Assembly: GCF_035918155.1 (NCBI RefSeq)
Contig: NZ_CP109327.1
Span: 5,766,001 to 5,830,000, forward strand
Reading direction: 5' to 3'
DNA from: Streptomyces sp. NBC_01591
Lineage (GTDB): Bacteria > Actinomycetota > Actinomycetes > Streptomycetales > Streptomycetaceae
Length of the DNA stretch: 64,000 nucleotides
Under the pieces are notes generated by a model that worked only from the letters and a program-made list of their open reading frames with translations, did not search any database and was not told the origin of the DNA. Shown here piece after piece: positions 8,160 to 17,112 of the stretch. A program made the position numbers and the translations under genes. Numbering within the stretch: position 1 is the first letter of the stretch; each line of letters opens with the position of its first letter.

Positions 8160-8909
8160 ATGGGCAACCCCGAGGGAGCGCACGTCCCGGAGGAGCAGCG
8201 GCTCGGACCGGTACTGCGCCGCAGGGAACAGGTGCAGCCCGGCACCACCGACCAGCGGTTGCTGGACACCGAGGGCGACTCCGAGTGGGTGCACACCGAC
8301 CCCTGGCGGGTGATGCGCATCCAGTCGGAGTTCGTCGAGGGATTCGGGGCGCTGGCCGAACTGCCGAGCGCGATCAGCGTCTTCGGTTCGGCCCGCACCC
8401 CGGCCGGCGGACCCGACTACGAGGCGGGCGTACGGATCGGCAAGGCCCTGGTCGAGGCCGGCTTCGCGGTGATCACCGGGGGCGGGCCGGGGGCCATGGA
8501 GGCGGCGAACAAGGGGGCGCGGGAGGCGAAGGGCGTCTCGGTCGGTCTCGGTATCGAGCTGCCCTTCGAGTCCGGCCTCAACCCGCACGTCGACATCGGC
8601 GTCAACTTCCGCTACTTCTTCGTCCGCAAGACGATGTTCGTGAAGTACGCGCAGGGCTTCGTCGTACTGCCCGGCGGCCTCGGCACCCTGGACGAACTCT
8701 TCGAGGCCCTCACCCTCGTCCAGACGGGCAAGGTCACCCGCTTCCCGATCGTGCTGTTCGGCACCGCGTACTGGAGCGGTCTCGTGGACTGGCTGCGGGA
8801 CACGGTGGTGGCGCAGGGCAAGGCGTCCGAGCACGACCTGCTGCTCTTCCACGTCACGGACGACGTGGACGAGGCGGTCGACCTCGTGACGAAGGAGGTC
8901 GGCCGTTAG
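8160..8909 (+). CDS. LOG-family (TIGR00730) Rossmann-fold protein
   Basis: The 249-residue protein has the lysine-decarboxylase-like/LOG fold: ISVFGSARTPAGGPDYEAG, the GGGPGAMEAANKGA loop and PGGLGTLDELFEALT, which contains the PGGxGTxxE signature of cytokinin riboside 5'-monophosphate phosphoribohydrolases. It is therefore likely a nucleotide-monophosphate glycosidase and not a decarboxylase. The substrate in Streptomyces is not shown by sequence. ATG at 8160 has GGAGGG 8 nt upstream. A small inverted repeat (GATGACCG at 8101, CGGTCATC at 8128) enclosing a duplicated GATCTTCCGG lies in the leader. Confidence 0.88.
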   Translation: MGNPEGAHVPEEQRLGPVLRRREQVQPGTTDQRLLDTEGDSEWVHTDPWRVMRIQSEFVEGFGALAELPSAISVFGSARTPAGGPDYEAGVRIGKALVEAGFAVITGGGPGAMEAANKGAREAKGVSVGLGIELPFESGLNPHVDIGVNFRYFFVRKTMFVKYAQGFVVLPGGLGTLDELFEALTLVQTGKVTRFPIVLFGTAYWSGLVDWLRDTVVAQGKASEHDLLLFHVTDDVDEAVDLVTKEVGR

Positions 8910-8966
8910 AGCCCCTTCGGGGAGCGGGGTCGAGCGGGGGTTCCGCCCGGTCCCGCTCCGCCCCGG

Positions 8967-9839
8967 CTACGCCAACCCGCGCCGCGCGACCGCGGGCTCC
9001 CGGTGGCCCGTGATGGACGCCACCATGTCCAGCACCTGCCGGGTCTCCGCCACCTCGTGCACCCGGTACACCTGAGCCCCCAGCCACGCCGACACGGCCG
9101 TGGTCGCCAGCGTCCCGATCACCCGCTCCTTCAACGGGCGGTCGAGCGTCTCGCCGACGAAGTCCTTGTTGGACAGCGAGACGAGCACCGGCCAGCCGGT
9201 CTCCGTCATCTCGCCGAGCCGGCGCGTCGCCTCCAGGGAGTGCCGGGTGTTCTTCCCGAAGTCATGACCGGGATCGATCATGATCCCGTCGGGCCGCACC
9301 CCGAGCCCGACCGCGCGCTCGGCCAGCCCCACCGTCACCCGCAGGATGTCCGCCATCACGTCCTCGTACGCGATCCGGTGCGGCCGGGTACGCGGCTCGG
9401 CGCCGCCCGCGTGCGTGCACACCAGACCGGCGCCGTACCGCGCGGCGACCTCCGCGAGCTTCGGGTCGACGCCGCCCCACGCGTCGTTCAGCACATCCGC
9501 GCCGGCCTCGCAGACCGCCTCGCCGACGTCGTGGCGCCAGGTGTCGACGCTGATCACCACGTCCCGGTGGCGGCGGCGGACCTCCGCGACGAACCCCACC
9601 GTGCGACGCGCCTCCTCCTCGGCGGTCACCTCCTCGCCGGGTCCCGCCTTCACGCCCCCGATGTCGACGATCGCCGCACCGTCCGCGATCGCCTGTTCGA
9701 CCCGGGCGAGCGCCGGTTCGTCCCGGAAGGTCGCACCCTGGTCGTAGAAGGAGTCGGGGGTACGGTTCACGATCGCCATGATCACCGGCTCGTGCGCACC
9801 GAATTCGCGCCGCCCCAGCCTGAGCGCACCGCTTCGCAT
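8967..9839 (-). CDS. folP2: Dihydropteroate synthase paralogue (FolP2-like)
   Basis: The 290-residue protein has the DHPS fold: PVIMAIVNRTPDSFYDQGA at the N-terminus (DHPS signature), AIVDIGGVKAGPGEEVT, DVVISVDTWR, the NDAWGG segment, and GIMIDPGHDFGKNTRHSLE. The canonical active-site GAxIIDVGGES(T)RPG reads DIGGVKAGPG here, so the Ser/Thr-Arg-Pro substrate loop is altered, as in mycobacterial FolP2, which is not thought to be the main folate enzyme. ATG at 9839 has GAGGAG about 11 nt upstream. The position between the LOG gene and the DivIVA-like/tag pair matches Rv1207. A classical folP in a folate operon should exist elsewhere. Confidence 0.85.
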   Translation of the reverse strand: MRSGALRLGRREFGAHEPVIMAIVNRTPDSFYDQGATFRDEPALARVEQAIADGAAIVDIGGVKAGPGEEVTAEEEARRTVGFVAEVRRRHRDVVISVDTWRHDVGEAVCEAGADVLNDAWGGVDPKLAEVAARYGAGLVCTHAGGAEPRTRPHRIAYEDVMADILRVTVGLAERAVGLGVRPDGIMIDPGHDFGKNTRHSLEATRRLGEMTETGWPVLVSLSNKDFVGETLDRPLKERVIGTLATTAVSAWLGAQVYRVHEVAETRQVLDMVASITGHREPAVARRGLA

Positions 9840-9888
9840 ACCGCGTTTCTCCTCTGGTAGATCGCCCCGTGAGTCGCCTGCGACCCTG

Positions 9889-9941
9889 GGGTCTGTCCGG
9901 CGGATCAGGGCCGGACAGACCCTGATCCGCCGGACAGACCC
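9889..9941. repeat. Perfect 22-bp inverted repeat in a divergent promoter region
   Basis: Arms 9889-9910 and 9920-9941 are perfectly complementary around a 9-nt loop (CCGGACAGA) that itself repeats part of the arm. It lies between two divergent genes, not at gene ends, so it is not placed like an ordinary terminator. The core GTCCGGCGGATCA recurs at 31290-31302. Confidence 0.85.
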
Positions 9942-10026
9942 TAGTGCCTCGCCCGGCGGGCACCGGCTGTCGGTGGCGCATGGCACGATCGGACCCGGAC
10001 AGGTTTCCGCTCCCGGGGAGATGCGC

Positions 10027-10476
10027 GTGTTCTGGTTCTTGCTGGTGACGATGGTCGTGGTCGTGGCCGCGGTCACCCTTGCGGTGGTCGGTGGGGGGGA
10101 GAGCGCCGTCCTGCAGGACGTGGCGCCCGAGCAGCTGACCGACCCGCTGCCCGCGACGAGACCGGTCGGCCGCGCGGATGTCGACGCGCTGCGGCTGCCG
10201 GTGGCCGTGCGCGGCTACCGCATGACGGATGTCGACGAGGCGCTCGACCGGCTCGGTGCCGAGCTCGCCGAGCGGGACGCGCGGATCGCGGAGCTGGAGT
10301 CGGCGCTGGCCGGTGCGCAGGCGACCGCGGTCGGCGGCCCCGGCCTCGTCGAGCCGCCGCAGGAACAGCCGCAGCAGGCGTGGGAGGCGCCCGAGGACCG
10401 CCCGAAGGCGCCGTGGGAGGCGCCCGGGGAGGAGCCGCGGGGGACCGGGCACCCCGGAGAGGAGCCCCGGCGATGA
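10027..10476 (+). CDS. DivIVA-domain membrane protein
   Basis: The protein of about 149 residues has one N-terminal transmembrane helix (FWFLLVTMVVVVAAVTLAVV) followed by a DivIVA-type segment, LRLPVAVRGYRMTDVDEALDRL, where the RGY-x4-VD pattern resembles the membrane-binding start of DivIVA/Wag31. A short coiled coil (LGAELAERDARIAELESALA) and a Pro/Glu-rich tail follow. GTG at 10027 has GGGGAG 6 nt upstream. ATG at 10021 abuts the same Shine-Dalgarno and is less likely. A role in polar or septal localisation is inferred. It overlaps tag by an ATGA, indicating translational coupling. Confidence 0.75.
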   Translation: MFWFLLVTMVVVVAAVTLAVVGGGESAVLQDVAPEQLTDPLPATRPVGRADVDALRLPVAVRGYRMTDVDEALDRLGAELAERDARIAELESALAGAQATAVGGPGLVEPPQEQPQQAWEAPEDRPKAPWEAPGEEPRGTGHPGEEPRR

Positions 10477-11060
10477 GCGGCGGCGCGGAAGCGGCCCCGG
10501 ACGGCGGACTGCGCTGTCCCTGGGGGCTCTCCACCGAGGACTACCTCGCGTACCACGACACCGAATGGGGCCGGCCCGTCCACGGCGACGACGCCCTCTT
10601 CGAACGGCTCTGCCTGGAAGCCTTCCAGTCGGGCCTCTCCTGGCTGACGATCCTGCGCCGCCGCGAGGGCTTCCGCTCCGCCTTCGCCGGGTTCAAGATC
10701 CCCGCGGTGGCCGAGTTCACCGACGCCGACAAGGAGCGCCTCCTCGCCGACGCCGGCATCATCCGCAACCGCGCGAAGATCGAGGCGACCCTCGCCAACG
10801 CCAGGGTGCTGGCCGGCTGGGACGCCGGCGAGCTGGACGGACTGATCTGGTCCCACGCCCCCGACCCGGCGGGCCGCCCGGCCCCGCGCACCATCGGGGA
10901 CGTTCTCGCGGTCACACCGGAGTCCACCGCGCTGGCCAAGGACCTCAAGAAGCGCGGCCTGCGCTTCGTCGGACCCACCACGGCCTACGCCCTGATGCAG
11001 GCATGCGGCCTGGTCGACGACCACCTGGCCGACTGCGTGGCGCGCGGCCCCGGGGCGTAG
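10473..11060 (+). CDS. tag: DNA-3-methyladenine glycosylase I
   Basis: The 195-residue protein is a TagA-type base-excision enzyme that removes 3-methyladenine from DNA. Family features are visible: RCPWGLSTEDYLAYHDTEWGRPVHGDDALFERLCLEAFQSGLSWLTILRRREGFR at the N-terminus with the zinc-ligand Cys and the YHDTEWG segment, the catalytic-region Glu in LCLEAFQSGLSW, and KDLKKRGLRFVGPTTAYALMQACG near the end with a zinc-site Cys. It is convergent with the enoyl-CoA hydratase gene, with only 8 bp between stops, and I see no separate terminator there. Confidence 0.93.
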   Translation: MSGGAEAAPDGGLRCPWGLSTEDYLAYHDTEWGRPVHGDDALFERLCLEAFQSGLSWLTILRRREGFRSAFAGFKIPAVAEFTDADKERLLADAGIIRNRAKIEATLANARVLAGWDAGELDGLIWSHAPDPAGRPAPRTIGDVLAVTPESTALAKDLKKRGLRFVGPTTAYALMQACGLVDDHLADCVARGPGA

Positions 11061-11068
11061 CCCAGGAG

Positions 11069-11881
11069 CTATCGGCCGAGGTACTTCGGCTTCTCCTTGT
11101 TCAGGAACGCCTGCACCGCGATCGTGTGGTCCTCCGACGCGCCCGCCCGGGTCTGGAGCTCGTCCTCCTTCTCCAGCGCCTCGCTCAGCGTGTGCCCGGC
11201 GCCGTACGCCAGGGACTCCTTCAGCGCCGCGTACGCCACCGTGGGGCCGGACGCCAGGGTGCGGGCCACGGCGGCGGCCTCGGCGGCCAGGTCGGCGGCG
11301 GGCACCAGCTTGTTCACGATGCCCAGCTCATGGGCGTCCTGCGCCGAGATCGAGCGCGGGAAGAGCAGCAGATCCGCGGCGCGGCTCTGCCCGATCAGGC
11401 GCGGCAGCGTCCAGGAGACGCCCGAGTCGGCGGTGAGGGCCACACCGGCGAAGGAGGTGTTGAACGAGGCGGTGTCGGCGACCACCCGGTAGTCGCAGGC
11501 CAGCGCGAAGCCGAAACCGGCACCGGCGGCGACCCCGTTGACCCCGGCGACGACCGGCTTGGGCATCTCGGTGATGGCCCGCACGATCGGGTTGTAGTGC
11601 TCCTGCACAGTGCTCAGCGCGTTGCCGCTGCCCGACTCGCGGGTGCTTTCGAGCGTGGCCACATGCTCCTTCAGGTCCTGGCCGACGCAGAACGCCCGCC
11701 CGGTCGCGGTGAGCAGAACGGCGCGTACGGCGGTGTCGGCCGCTGCGGACCTCAGTGCGTCCCGGAGTGCCACCTTGGCCGCGGTGTTCATGGCGTTCAT
11801 CGCGTCGGGACGGTTGATCGTGATCGTCGCGAGTCCGTCGCTCACTTCGTAGCGCACGCTGTCCGCCATGTGGTCGGCCAT
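11069..11881 (-). CDS. Enoyl-CoA hydratase/isomerase family protein
   Basis: The 270-residue crotonase-fold protein has the CoA-binding segment TINRPDAMNAMN, the oxyanion-hole region AFCVGQDLKEH, and KPVVAGVNGVAAGAGFGFALACDYRVV. At the position of the second catalytic glutamate the sequence reads TADSGVSWTLPRLIG, where PaaG-type isomerases carry an aspartate; this resembles 2-(1,2-epoxy-1,2-dihydrophenyl)acetyl-CoA isomerase-like members. ATG at 11881 (MADHMADS) has AGGGG 8 nt upstream, and a second Met four codons later is possible. A palindromic operator candidate lies 28 bp upstream. Confidence 0.85.
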   Translation of the reverse strand: MADHMADSVRYEVSDGLATITINRPDAMNAMNTAAKVALRDALRSAAADTAVRAVLLTATGRAFCVGQDLKEHVATLESTRESGSGNALSTVQEHYNPIVRAITEMPKPVVAGVNGVAAGAGFGFALACDYRVVADTASFNTSFAGVALTADSGVSWTLPRLIGQSRAADLLLFPRSISAQDAHELGIVNKLVPAADLAAEAAAVARTLASGPTVAYAALKESLAYGAGHTLSEALEKEDELQTRAGASEDHTIAVQAFLNKEKPKYLGR

Positions 11882-11908
11882 TTCGTTGTCCCCTTCGCAC
11901 CTCGGGCA

Positions 11909-11928
11909 ATGCTTGTCCAGGCAAGCAT
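11909..11928. promoter_or_regulatory. Palindromic operator candidate upstream of the enoyl-CoA hydratase gene
   Basis: ATGCTTG-N6-CAAGCAT (7-bp perfect arms) is centred about 38 bp upstream of the ATG at 11881. Size and position fit a TetR-type repressor site. The regulator is not identifiable in the window. Confidence 0.45.
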
Positions 11929-12072
11929 GGCCGACTCCGGCGGCAGCCGACATGTGACCTGCGTCTAACAATTGAGCCCCGATGCGGGGGTGCAGGCGGC
12001 GGAGTATCGCAGGCCGATCCCCGAATTGGGTGGTTTTGAGAGAGCGCGTTGCGCAAGCGATGCAGACCGATG

Positions 12073-12103
12073 TTGGTCATCGGGGTCTGTGATGCGGGAT
12101 AAT
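12073..12103 (+). promoter_or_regulatory. Candidate promoter of the DUF3117 gene
   Basis: TTGGTC (12073-12078) and GATAAT (12098-12103) are separated by 19 nt and lie 91 bp upstream of the DUF3117 ATG. In the 313-bp gap between the enoyl-CoA hydratase and DUF3117 starts I otherwise see only the palindrome at 11909. Confidence 0.5.
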
Positions 12104-12194
12104 GGCCTGGAAGCAATGTGTTCGATGCCGGTGACACAGCGCCTGTCATGGGGCCGCCGGTTGCGATGAGCTGGTTTCAGGAAGGGGAACGAGC

Positions 12195-12362
12195 ATGGCG
12201 GCCATGAAGCCGCGGACGGGCGACGGCCCGCTCGAGGTGACAAAGGAGGGGCGGGGCATCGTCATGCGCGTTCCGCTCGAAGGCGGCGGTCGGCTTGTCG
12301 TGGAGCTGACTCCGGACGAGGCCGATGCACTCGGCGATGCCCTCAAGAAGGTCGTCGGCTGA
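12195..12362 (+). CDS. DUF3117 small protein
   Basis: The 55-residue protein begins MAAMKPRTGDGPLEVTKEGR and contains GGRLVVELTPDEADALGDAL, the full extent of the DUF3117 family found throughout Actinobacteria. The short beta-rich fold is uncharacterised. ATG at 12195 has GAAGGGGAAC 6-8 nt upstream. Its place near tag and the sigE block matches Rv1211 of M. tuberculosis. It is monocistronic, bracketed by its own promoter candidate and a strong terminator. Confidence 0.92.
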   Translation: MAAMKPRTGDGPLEVTKEGRGIVMRVPLEGGGRLVVELTPDEADALGDALKKVVG

Positions 12363-12380
12363 GCAGAGGCGCCCACACTT

Positions 12381-12421
12381 CAGCACTGCCCCGGCACGAT
12401 GTCTGTGCCGGGGCAGTGCTG
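12381..12421. terminator. Terminator, 17-bp perfect stem
   Basis: Arms 12381-12397 and 12405-12421 pair perfectly around a 7-nt loop. The hairpin lies between the convergent DUF3117 and O-methyltransferase genes and can serve both. Confidence 0.88.
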
Positions 12422-12487
12422 CGTCCACGAAGATTCTTACCGGCCTGCCCGGGGCGCGGGCGAGCCCCGGCCCCGTAGCCGCGGCCG

Positions 12488-13174
12488 TCAGCCCCTGCGC
12501 ACCGCGCACAGCAGCCCGTCGCCCACCGGCAGCAGCGTCGCCATCAGCTCCTGGCTCTCCCGCACCGCACGCAGCAGCTCCCGCAGCCGCAGTACCTCCG
12601 CGGGCTGTGCCGCGGAGTCGACCGTACGGCCGTTCGCGAAGACGCCCTCGAAACAGACCAGGCCGCCGGGGCGCAGCAGGCGCAACGATTCAGCGAGACA
12701 GTCCAGGCTCTCCAGCCGGTCGCCGTCGCAGAACACGAGGTCGTATCCGCCGTCAGCGAGCCGGGGCAGTACGTCCAGAGCACGGCCGGGAATGAAGCGG
12801 GCCCGGTTGGCGGCGTACCCCGCGGCCCGGAAGGCCTCGCGGGCGAACTGCTGGCGCTCGGGCTCCGGGTCGACGGTGGTCAGCACGCCGTCGGGCCGCA
12901 TTCCGTGCAGCAGATAGAGGCCGGACACGCCGGTCCCGGTGCCGATTTCGGCCACCGCTTTGGCGTCCGTCGTGGCAGCGAGCAAGCGCAGCGCGGCGCC
13001 GGTACCTGGCGACACCGAGCGGAGCCCCGCCTCCCGGGCCCGGTCCCGGGCCCAGCGCAGTGCTTCGTCCTCGGCGACAAAGGCGTCGGCGAACGCCCAG
13101 CTCGTCTGCCGGTTGGCGGTAATGACCCTCTCCTGTCCCCGTAGTTGGCGCAACGGTGACTGTATCCGCTGCAC
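12488..13174 (-). CDS. SAM-dependent O-methyltransferase (class I, Rv1220c-like)
   Basis: The 228-residue protein is of the catechol-O-methyltransferase-like type: [17 protein letters not shown] is the SAM-binding glycine motif, [18 protein letters not shown] carries the acidic ribose ligand, [12 protein letters not shown] is motif III, and [12 protein letters not shown] follows. The substrate is unknown. The start is uncertain: GTG at 13174 has no clear Shine-Dalgarno, a TTG at 13153 would give [10 protein letters not shown], and a good GGAGAGG precedes a non-standard GTC-ATT at 13126. Divergence from sigE is conserved in mycobacteria (Rv1220c/Rv1221). Confidence 0.85.
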   Translation of the reverse strand: MQRIQSPLRQLRGQERVITANRQTSWAFADAFVAEDEALRWARDRAREAGLRSVSPGTGAALRLLAATTDAKAVAEIGTGTGVSGLYLLHGMRPDGVLTTVDPEPERQQFAREAFRAAGYAANRARFIPGRALDVLPRLADGGYDLVFCDGDRLESLDCLAESLRLLRPGGLVCFEGVFANGRTVDSAAQPAEVLRLRELLRAVRESQELMATLLPVGDGLLCAVRRG

Positions 13175-13176
13175 CC

Positions 13177-13203
13177 GGGAACCCGCAGATGGGACCGGGC
13201 GTT
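13177..13203 (+). promoter_or_regulatory. ECF-sigma-type promoter upstream of sigE
   Basis: GGGAACC (13177-13183), a 16-nt spacer and CGTT (13200-13203) match the -35/-10 consensus of SigE/SigH-type ECF promoters. It lies 132 bp upstream of the sigE ATG and points toward it, suggesting autoregulation. Confidence 0.65.
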
Positions 13204-13335
13204 ATGGAGGGACAGGGGAGAGCCTGTGGAATCGGCCCGCAGATCGGGTCCGGGAGCCACGGGCCGGCGGTTTCCGGGGCGATCCCCGGCCCCAACAGGA
13301 AAAAGGCTTATCCGGAGCTAACGGGCGAGGTCGCT

Positions 13336-14097
13336 ATGGTAGGGGCTCCACTGGACACCACCAGAGCCGATAGGGGAGGTGCGGCTGCGCCTGTGGATCG
13401 GAGAGGAGTGCTGCGGCGCTTCCTCAGGTCGGCGGGTGAGCCGAAATCCGTGACCAACATTGCTGACCGTTCTTCCAACGACTCCGCACCGACCGCGACC
13501 TTCGCCTCAGATGCGGAATCCCAGGCGTGGACGCCGCCCTCATGGGAAGAGATCGTCAGCACGCACAGCGGCCGGGTCTACCGCCTCGCCTACCGGCTGA
13601 CGGGCAACCAGCACGATGCCGAGGACCTCACCCAGGAAGTCTTCGTCCGCGTGTTCCGGTCGCTGTCGACCTACACGCCGGGCACTTTCGAAGGCTGGCT
13701 GCACCGCATCACGACCAACCTGTTCCTGGACATGGTCCGTCGTAAGCAGCGGATCCGCTTCGACTCCCTCGGCGACGACGCCGCCGAGCGGCTGCCGAGC
13801 CGTGAGCCGTCCCCGCAGCAGGTCTTCAACGACACCCACTTCGACGCGGACGTGCAGCAGGCGCTGGACACCCTCGCGCCCGAATTCCGTGCCGCCGTCG
13901 TGCTCTGCGACATCGAGGGTCTTTCGTACGAGGAGATCGCCGCGACGCTGGGCGTGAAGCTCGGCACCGTGCGCAGCCGTATCCACCGCGGTCGCTCGCA
14001 TCTGCGCAAGGCGTTGCAGCACCGTTCGCCCGAGGCCCGTGCCGAGCAGCGCTCGCTGGCGGGCGCGATCCTGGCAGGGGAGGGCGGAACGGCGTGA
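13336..14097 (+). CDS. sigE: ECF RNA polymerase sigma factor, mycobacterial SigE type
   Basis: The 253-residue protein has an extended N-terminus, sigma region 2 ([34 protein letters not shown] and [20 protein letters not shown]) and region 4 ([44 protein letters not shown]). It directs transcription in response to envelope stress. ATG at 13336 has CGAGG 5 nt upstream. GTG codons at 13393 and 13408 are alternative starts that would shorten the tail. It overlaps the anti-sigma gene by GTGA. The sigE-rseA-htrA-tatB order equals Rv1221-Rv1224. It should not be confused with the S. coelicolor CseABC-controlled SigE. Confidence 0.92.
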   Translation: MVGAPLDTTRADRGGAAAPVDRRGVLRRFLRSAGEPKSVTNIADRSSNDSAPTATFASDAESQAWTPPSWEEIVSTHSGRVYRLAYRLTGNQHDAEDLTQEVFVRVFRSLSTYTPGTFEGWLHRITTNLFLDMVRRKQRIRFDSLGDDAAERLPSREPSPQQVFNDTHFDADVQQALDTLAPEFRAAVVLCDIEGLSYEEIAATLGVKLGTVRSRIHRGRSHLRKALQHRSPEARAEQRSLAGAILAGEGGTA

Positions 14098-15137
14098 GTG
14101 GCACAGGTCCGACCCCCGCGGAACAACACCTGGGGGACCGCCTCGCCGCGCTTGTCGACGGCGAGCTGAAACACGACGCCCGTGAGCGGGTGCTCGCCCA
14201 CCTCGCGACCTGTGCCAAGTGCAAGGCCGAGGCCGCGGCGCAGCGGCGCCTGAAGAGCGTCTTCGCCCAGTCCGCCCCGCCGTCGCCGTCCGAGGGGTTC
14301 CTCGCCCGGCTGCAGGGCCTTCCCGGGGGGCCTGGGGGTGACGACGACGGCCAGGACAGACCATTCGGCGGCTCCGGGCGCTTCGCCGACGGGCTCTTCC
14401 CCGTGATCCAGCCGTCCGGCAGCCGCCCGGACTCGTCGGGGAACCGGTCGCTCGGCGGCTTCGGTTTCCTCCCCACCCAGCACGGCTCGACCGCCGTACT
14501 GCCGGGCGGCTCCTCCCGTTCCGGCTTCCGGATCCACGAGGTGGGACGCGACGGCGAGCGGTCGCCCTGGCGCGGCCGCAGATTCGCCTTCGCGGCGGCG
14601 AGCGCCGTCTCGCTGGCGGCCATCGCCCTCGGCGGTGCCCTGCCGACGGGTGCGAGTCCCAGCCCCGCGGCCCGCGCCACGGGTGCCGGGAACACGGTGA
14701 CCCCGCTCGATGTCCCTTCACGCGGCGAGAGCGGCAGCCCGGTCGGCCGCCGCGGCGGTGGCAGCCACGGCACGCTCGCCGCGAGGGGGGCGGGCGACCG
14801 CTCGATCGCCGCCGCGCCGTCGGCCGCGCCGAGCGTCGTACCGGCGGCGCCCTCCGCCAGTCCCGCGGTGCTCTCCACCGCGAGCCTCGCGGGAAACCCC
14901 TTCGCCGCTCAGGTCCTGACCAATGTGTCCCCGCCACCGCTGATACGTCCGACGGGTACCACCCCGCTCTTCGCCGAGGTGTTCGGGCGGCTCGCCCCGC
15001 AGTCCCCGACGCCCTCCGCGCCCCCGTCCGGGACGCAGTCGTCGCCATCGCCCTGGGCGCGGTCGTCGGCCTCGGCCCTTCCCACCCCCGCCGATCGTGG
15101 TCTGCCGCTTTCCTCCCGGCTTTCCTCCCGGCGCTGA
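14094..15137 (+). CDS. ZAS-family anti-sigma factor (RseA-like)
   Basis: The 347-residue protein starts with a zinc-binding anti-sigma domain, [11 protein letters not shown], giving His36-x3-Cys40-x2-Cys43. A Gly/Pro-rich linker leads to one transmembrane helix ([20 protein letters not shown], about residues 163-182) and a Ser/Pro/Ala-rich extracytoplasmic tail. It should hold the upstream sigma factor at the membrane until stress. The GTG overlaps the sigE stop, which ensures coupled synthesis. The long linker and tail make it larger than mycobacterial RseA. Confidence 0.88.
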   Translation: MSGTGPTPAEQHLGDRLAALVDGELKHDARERVLAHLATCAKCKAEAAAQRRLKSVFAQSAPPSPSEGFLARLQGLPGGPGGDDDGQDRPFGGSGRFADGLFPVIQPSGSRPDSSGNRSLGGFGFLPTQHGSTAVLPGGSSRSGFRIHEVGRDGERSPWRGRRFAFAAASAVSLAAIALGGALPTGASPSPAARATGAGNTVTPLDVPSRGESGSPVGRRGGGSHGTLAARGAGDRSIAAAPSAAPSVVPAAPSASPAVLSTASLAGNPFAAQVLTNVSPPPLIRPTGTTPLFAEVFGRLAPQSPTPSAPPSGTQSSPSPWARSSASALPTPADRGLPLSSRLSSRR

Positions 15138-15246
15138 CCGGGGTCTGCGCAAGCATTCGCAAACCTGGTTGAATTCCGGGAGCAGTTCCGGGAGGACGCC
15201 CCTGCCGGGGCGTGCAGAGGCCAGTTGCGGCAGTTGCGGGGAGAGC

Positions 15247-17013
15247 ATGGAAGACGGGAAGTCCACCGGGCCTAAGGCGAAGTGGTGGAGTCGGCCCACG
15301 TCGGGACGCACCACCCCCGCAGCGTCTGACGAGCCGTCCCCCGTCGAGGGCACGGCGCCCGCGGCCGACCCGACGGCCACGGCGCCAGCGGCGACGGACC
15401 CGACGGTTGCCGGTGACCGCGAGAGCGGCATGAAGGCTCCGGAAACGCACCCGGCCGACGCGCCGCCCCAATCCCCGGTTCCCGGACCGGTGGCCGCCGT
15501 ACCGGCCGCGCAGCCCGTGACGCCACTGCACGAGCCCGACCAGTACAGCACCCCGCCCTACGGCGGACCCGGCCCCTGGGCCCCCGCACCACCCGTACAG
15601 CGGCCGGTCCCGACCCCGGCGCACGGCACCCACGTACCCCCGCAGTACGCGGGGACGAACGGCGCGGGCATGACCGCACCGCCCGCCGCCACGCCGCCCG
15701 CTCCCGCCTCGCCCGCCCCCGCGCCCCCGCCCCACACACCTCAGCGGCCCCAACCGCAGCCCCAGCCCCAGCTTCAACCCCAGCCTCAGTCGCAGCCCCA
15801 GGGGGCGTCGACGCAGTGGCTCCAGTACGACCCCTGGGGCGCGCCCAGGCAGCCGCTCACCAACCCGGGCCCGCCGCTCGGGTCCGACACCGGCCGCAAG
15901 AAGGACCGGCGCGGCTCGCTCCTGGTCGGCGCGGTACTGCTCGCGCTGGTGGCGGGCGGCATCGGCGGCGGCATCGGGTCCTACATCGAGCGCAACGGCG
16001 GCCTCACCCAGGTCGAGCTCCCGCAGGCCGGCCGCAGCAGCGGCGGCCGCGCCCCCGACAGCGTCGCCGGTATCGCCGCCAGCGCCCTGCCCAGCGTGGT
16101 CACCCTCCACGTCAGCGGCTCCACCGAGTCCGGCACCGGCACCGGCTTCGTCCTCGACGACTCCGGCCACATCCTCACCAACAACCATGTCGTCGCCCCG
16201 GCCGGTCAGGCCGGCGAGATCACCGTCACGTTCAGCGGCGGGGAGACCGCGCGCGGCGAGATCGTCGGCAAGGACAGCGGTTACGACCTGGCCGTGGTCA
16301 AGGTCACCGGTGTCTCCGGCCTCAAGCCGCTGCCGCTGGGCAACTCCGACAATGTGCGGGTCGGCGACCCCGTGGTGGCCATCGGCGCCCCCTTCGACCT
16401 GTCCAACACCGTGACCTCCGGCATCATCAGCGCCAAGGACCGGCCGATCACCGCGGGCGGCGAGAAGGGCGACGGCAGTGACATCAGCTACGTCGACGCG
16501 CTTCAGACCGACGCGCCGATCAACCCGGGCAACTCCGGCGGTCCGCTCGTCGACACCGACGCCCATGTCATAGGCATCAACAGCGCCATCCGTGCCGCCG
16601 ACAGCGGCTCGGCCGAGGAGGGCGGCGGACAGGCGGGCTCCATCGGCCTCGGCTTCGCCATCCCGATCAACCAGGGCAAGCGGGTCGCCGAGGAGCTGAT
16701 CAACACCGGGAAGGCCACCCACCCGGTGATCGGTGTCACGCTGGACATGAAGTACGCCGGGGACGGCGCCAGGGTCGGGGCGAAGGGCGCGGCCGGCAAG
16801 CCCGCGGTCACCCCGGGCGGGCCCGGGGCCAAGGCCGGTATCAGGCCCGGGGACGTCATCACCGAGGTCGACGGCCATCGCGTGCACAGCGGCGAGGAGC
16901 TGATCGTGAAGATCCGCGCGCACCGCCCGGGAGACCGTCTGGACCTCGAGCTGACCCGCGGTGGTAAAGACCTGTCCATCTCTTTGACGCTCGGCTCGGC
17001 AAGCGGCACGTGA
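15247..17013 (+). CDS. htrA: HtrA/DegP-like serine protease with PDZ domain
   Basis: The 588-residue protein has a Pro/Gln-rich cytoplasmic N-terminus (about 1-215), one transmembrane helix (SLLVGAVLLALVAGGIGGGI), a trypsin-like domain with His314 (ILTNNHVV), Asp347 (GYDLAVVKV) and Ser430 (GNSGGPLVD), and a C-terminal PDZ domain ending near residue 585 (PGAKAGIRPGDVITEVDG). It is a periplasm-side quality-control protease and may cleave the anti-sigma factor. ATG at 15247 has GGGGAGA just upstream. The 110-bp gap after the anti-sigma stop shows no terminator, so co-transcription is likely. Confidence 0.92.
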   Translation: MEDGKSTGPKAKWWSRPTSGRTTPAASDEPSPVEGTAPAADPTATAPAATDPTVAGDRESGMKAPETHPADAPPQSPVPGPVAAVPAAQPVTPLHEPDQYSTPPYGGPGPWAPAPPVQRPVPTPAHGTHVPPQYAGTNGAGMTAPPAATPPAPASPAPAPPPHTPQRPQPQPQPQLQPQPQSQPQGASTQWLQYDPWGAPRQPLTNPGPPLGSDTGRKKDRRGSLLVGAVLLALVAGGIGGGIGSYIERNGGLTQVELPQAGRSSGGRAPDSVAGIAASALPSVVTLHVSGSTESGTGTGFVLDDSGHILTNNHVVAPAGQAGEITVTFSGGETARGEIVGKDSGYDLAVVKVTGVSGLKPLPLGNSDNVRVGDPVVAIGAPFDLSNTVTSGIISAKDRPITAGGEKGDGSDISYVDALQTDAPINPGNSGGPLVDTDAHVIGINSAIRAADSGSAEEGGGQAGSIGLGFAIPINQGKRVAEELINTGKATHPVIGVTLDMKYAGDGARVGAKGAAGKPAVTPGGPGAKAGIRPGDVITEVDGHRVHSGEELIVKIRAHRPGDRLDLELTRGGKDLSISLTLGSASGT

Positions 17014-17112
17014 CAGCCCCGGGACGCTACCGCGCGGGCAGTTTCGACGGGTACCGTGGGCCGGGTCCGGACCTCGACCGACATGGTCTCGGAGAACACG
17101 AGGAGCGACAAG

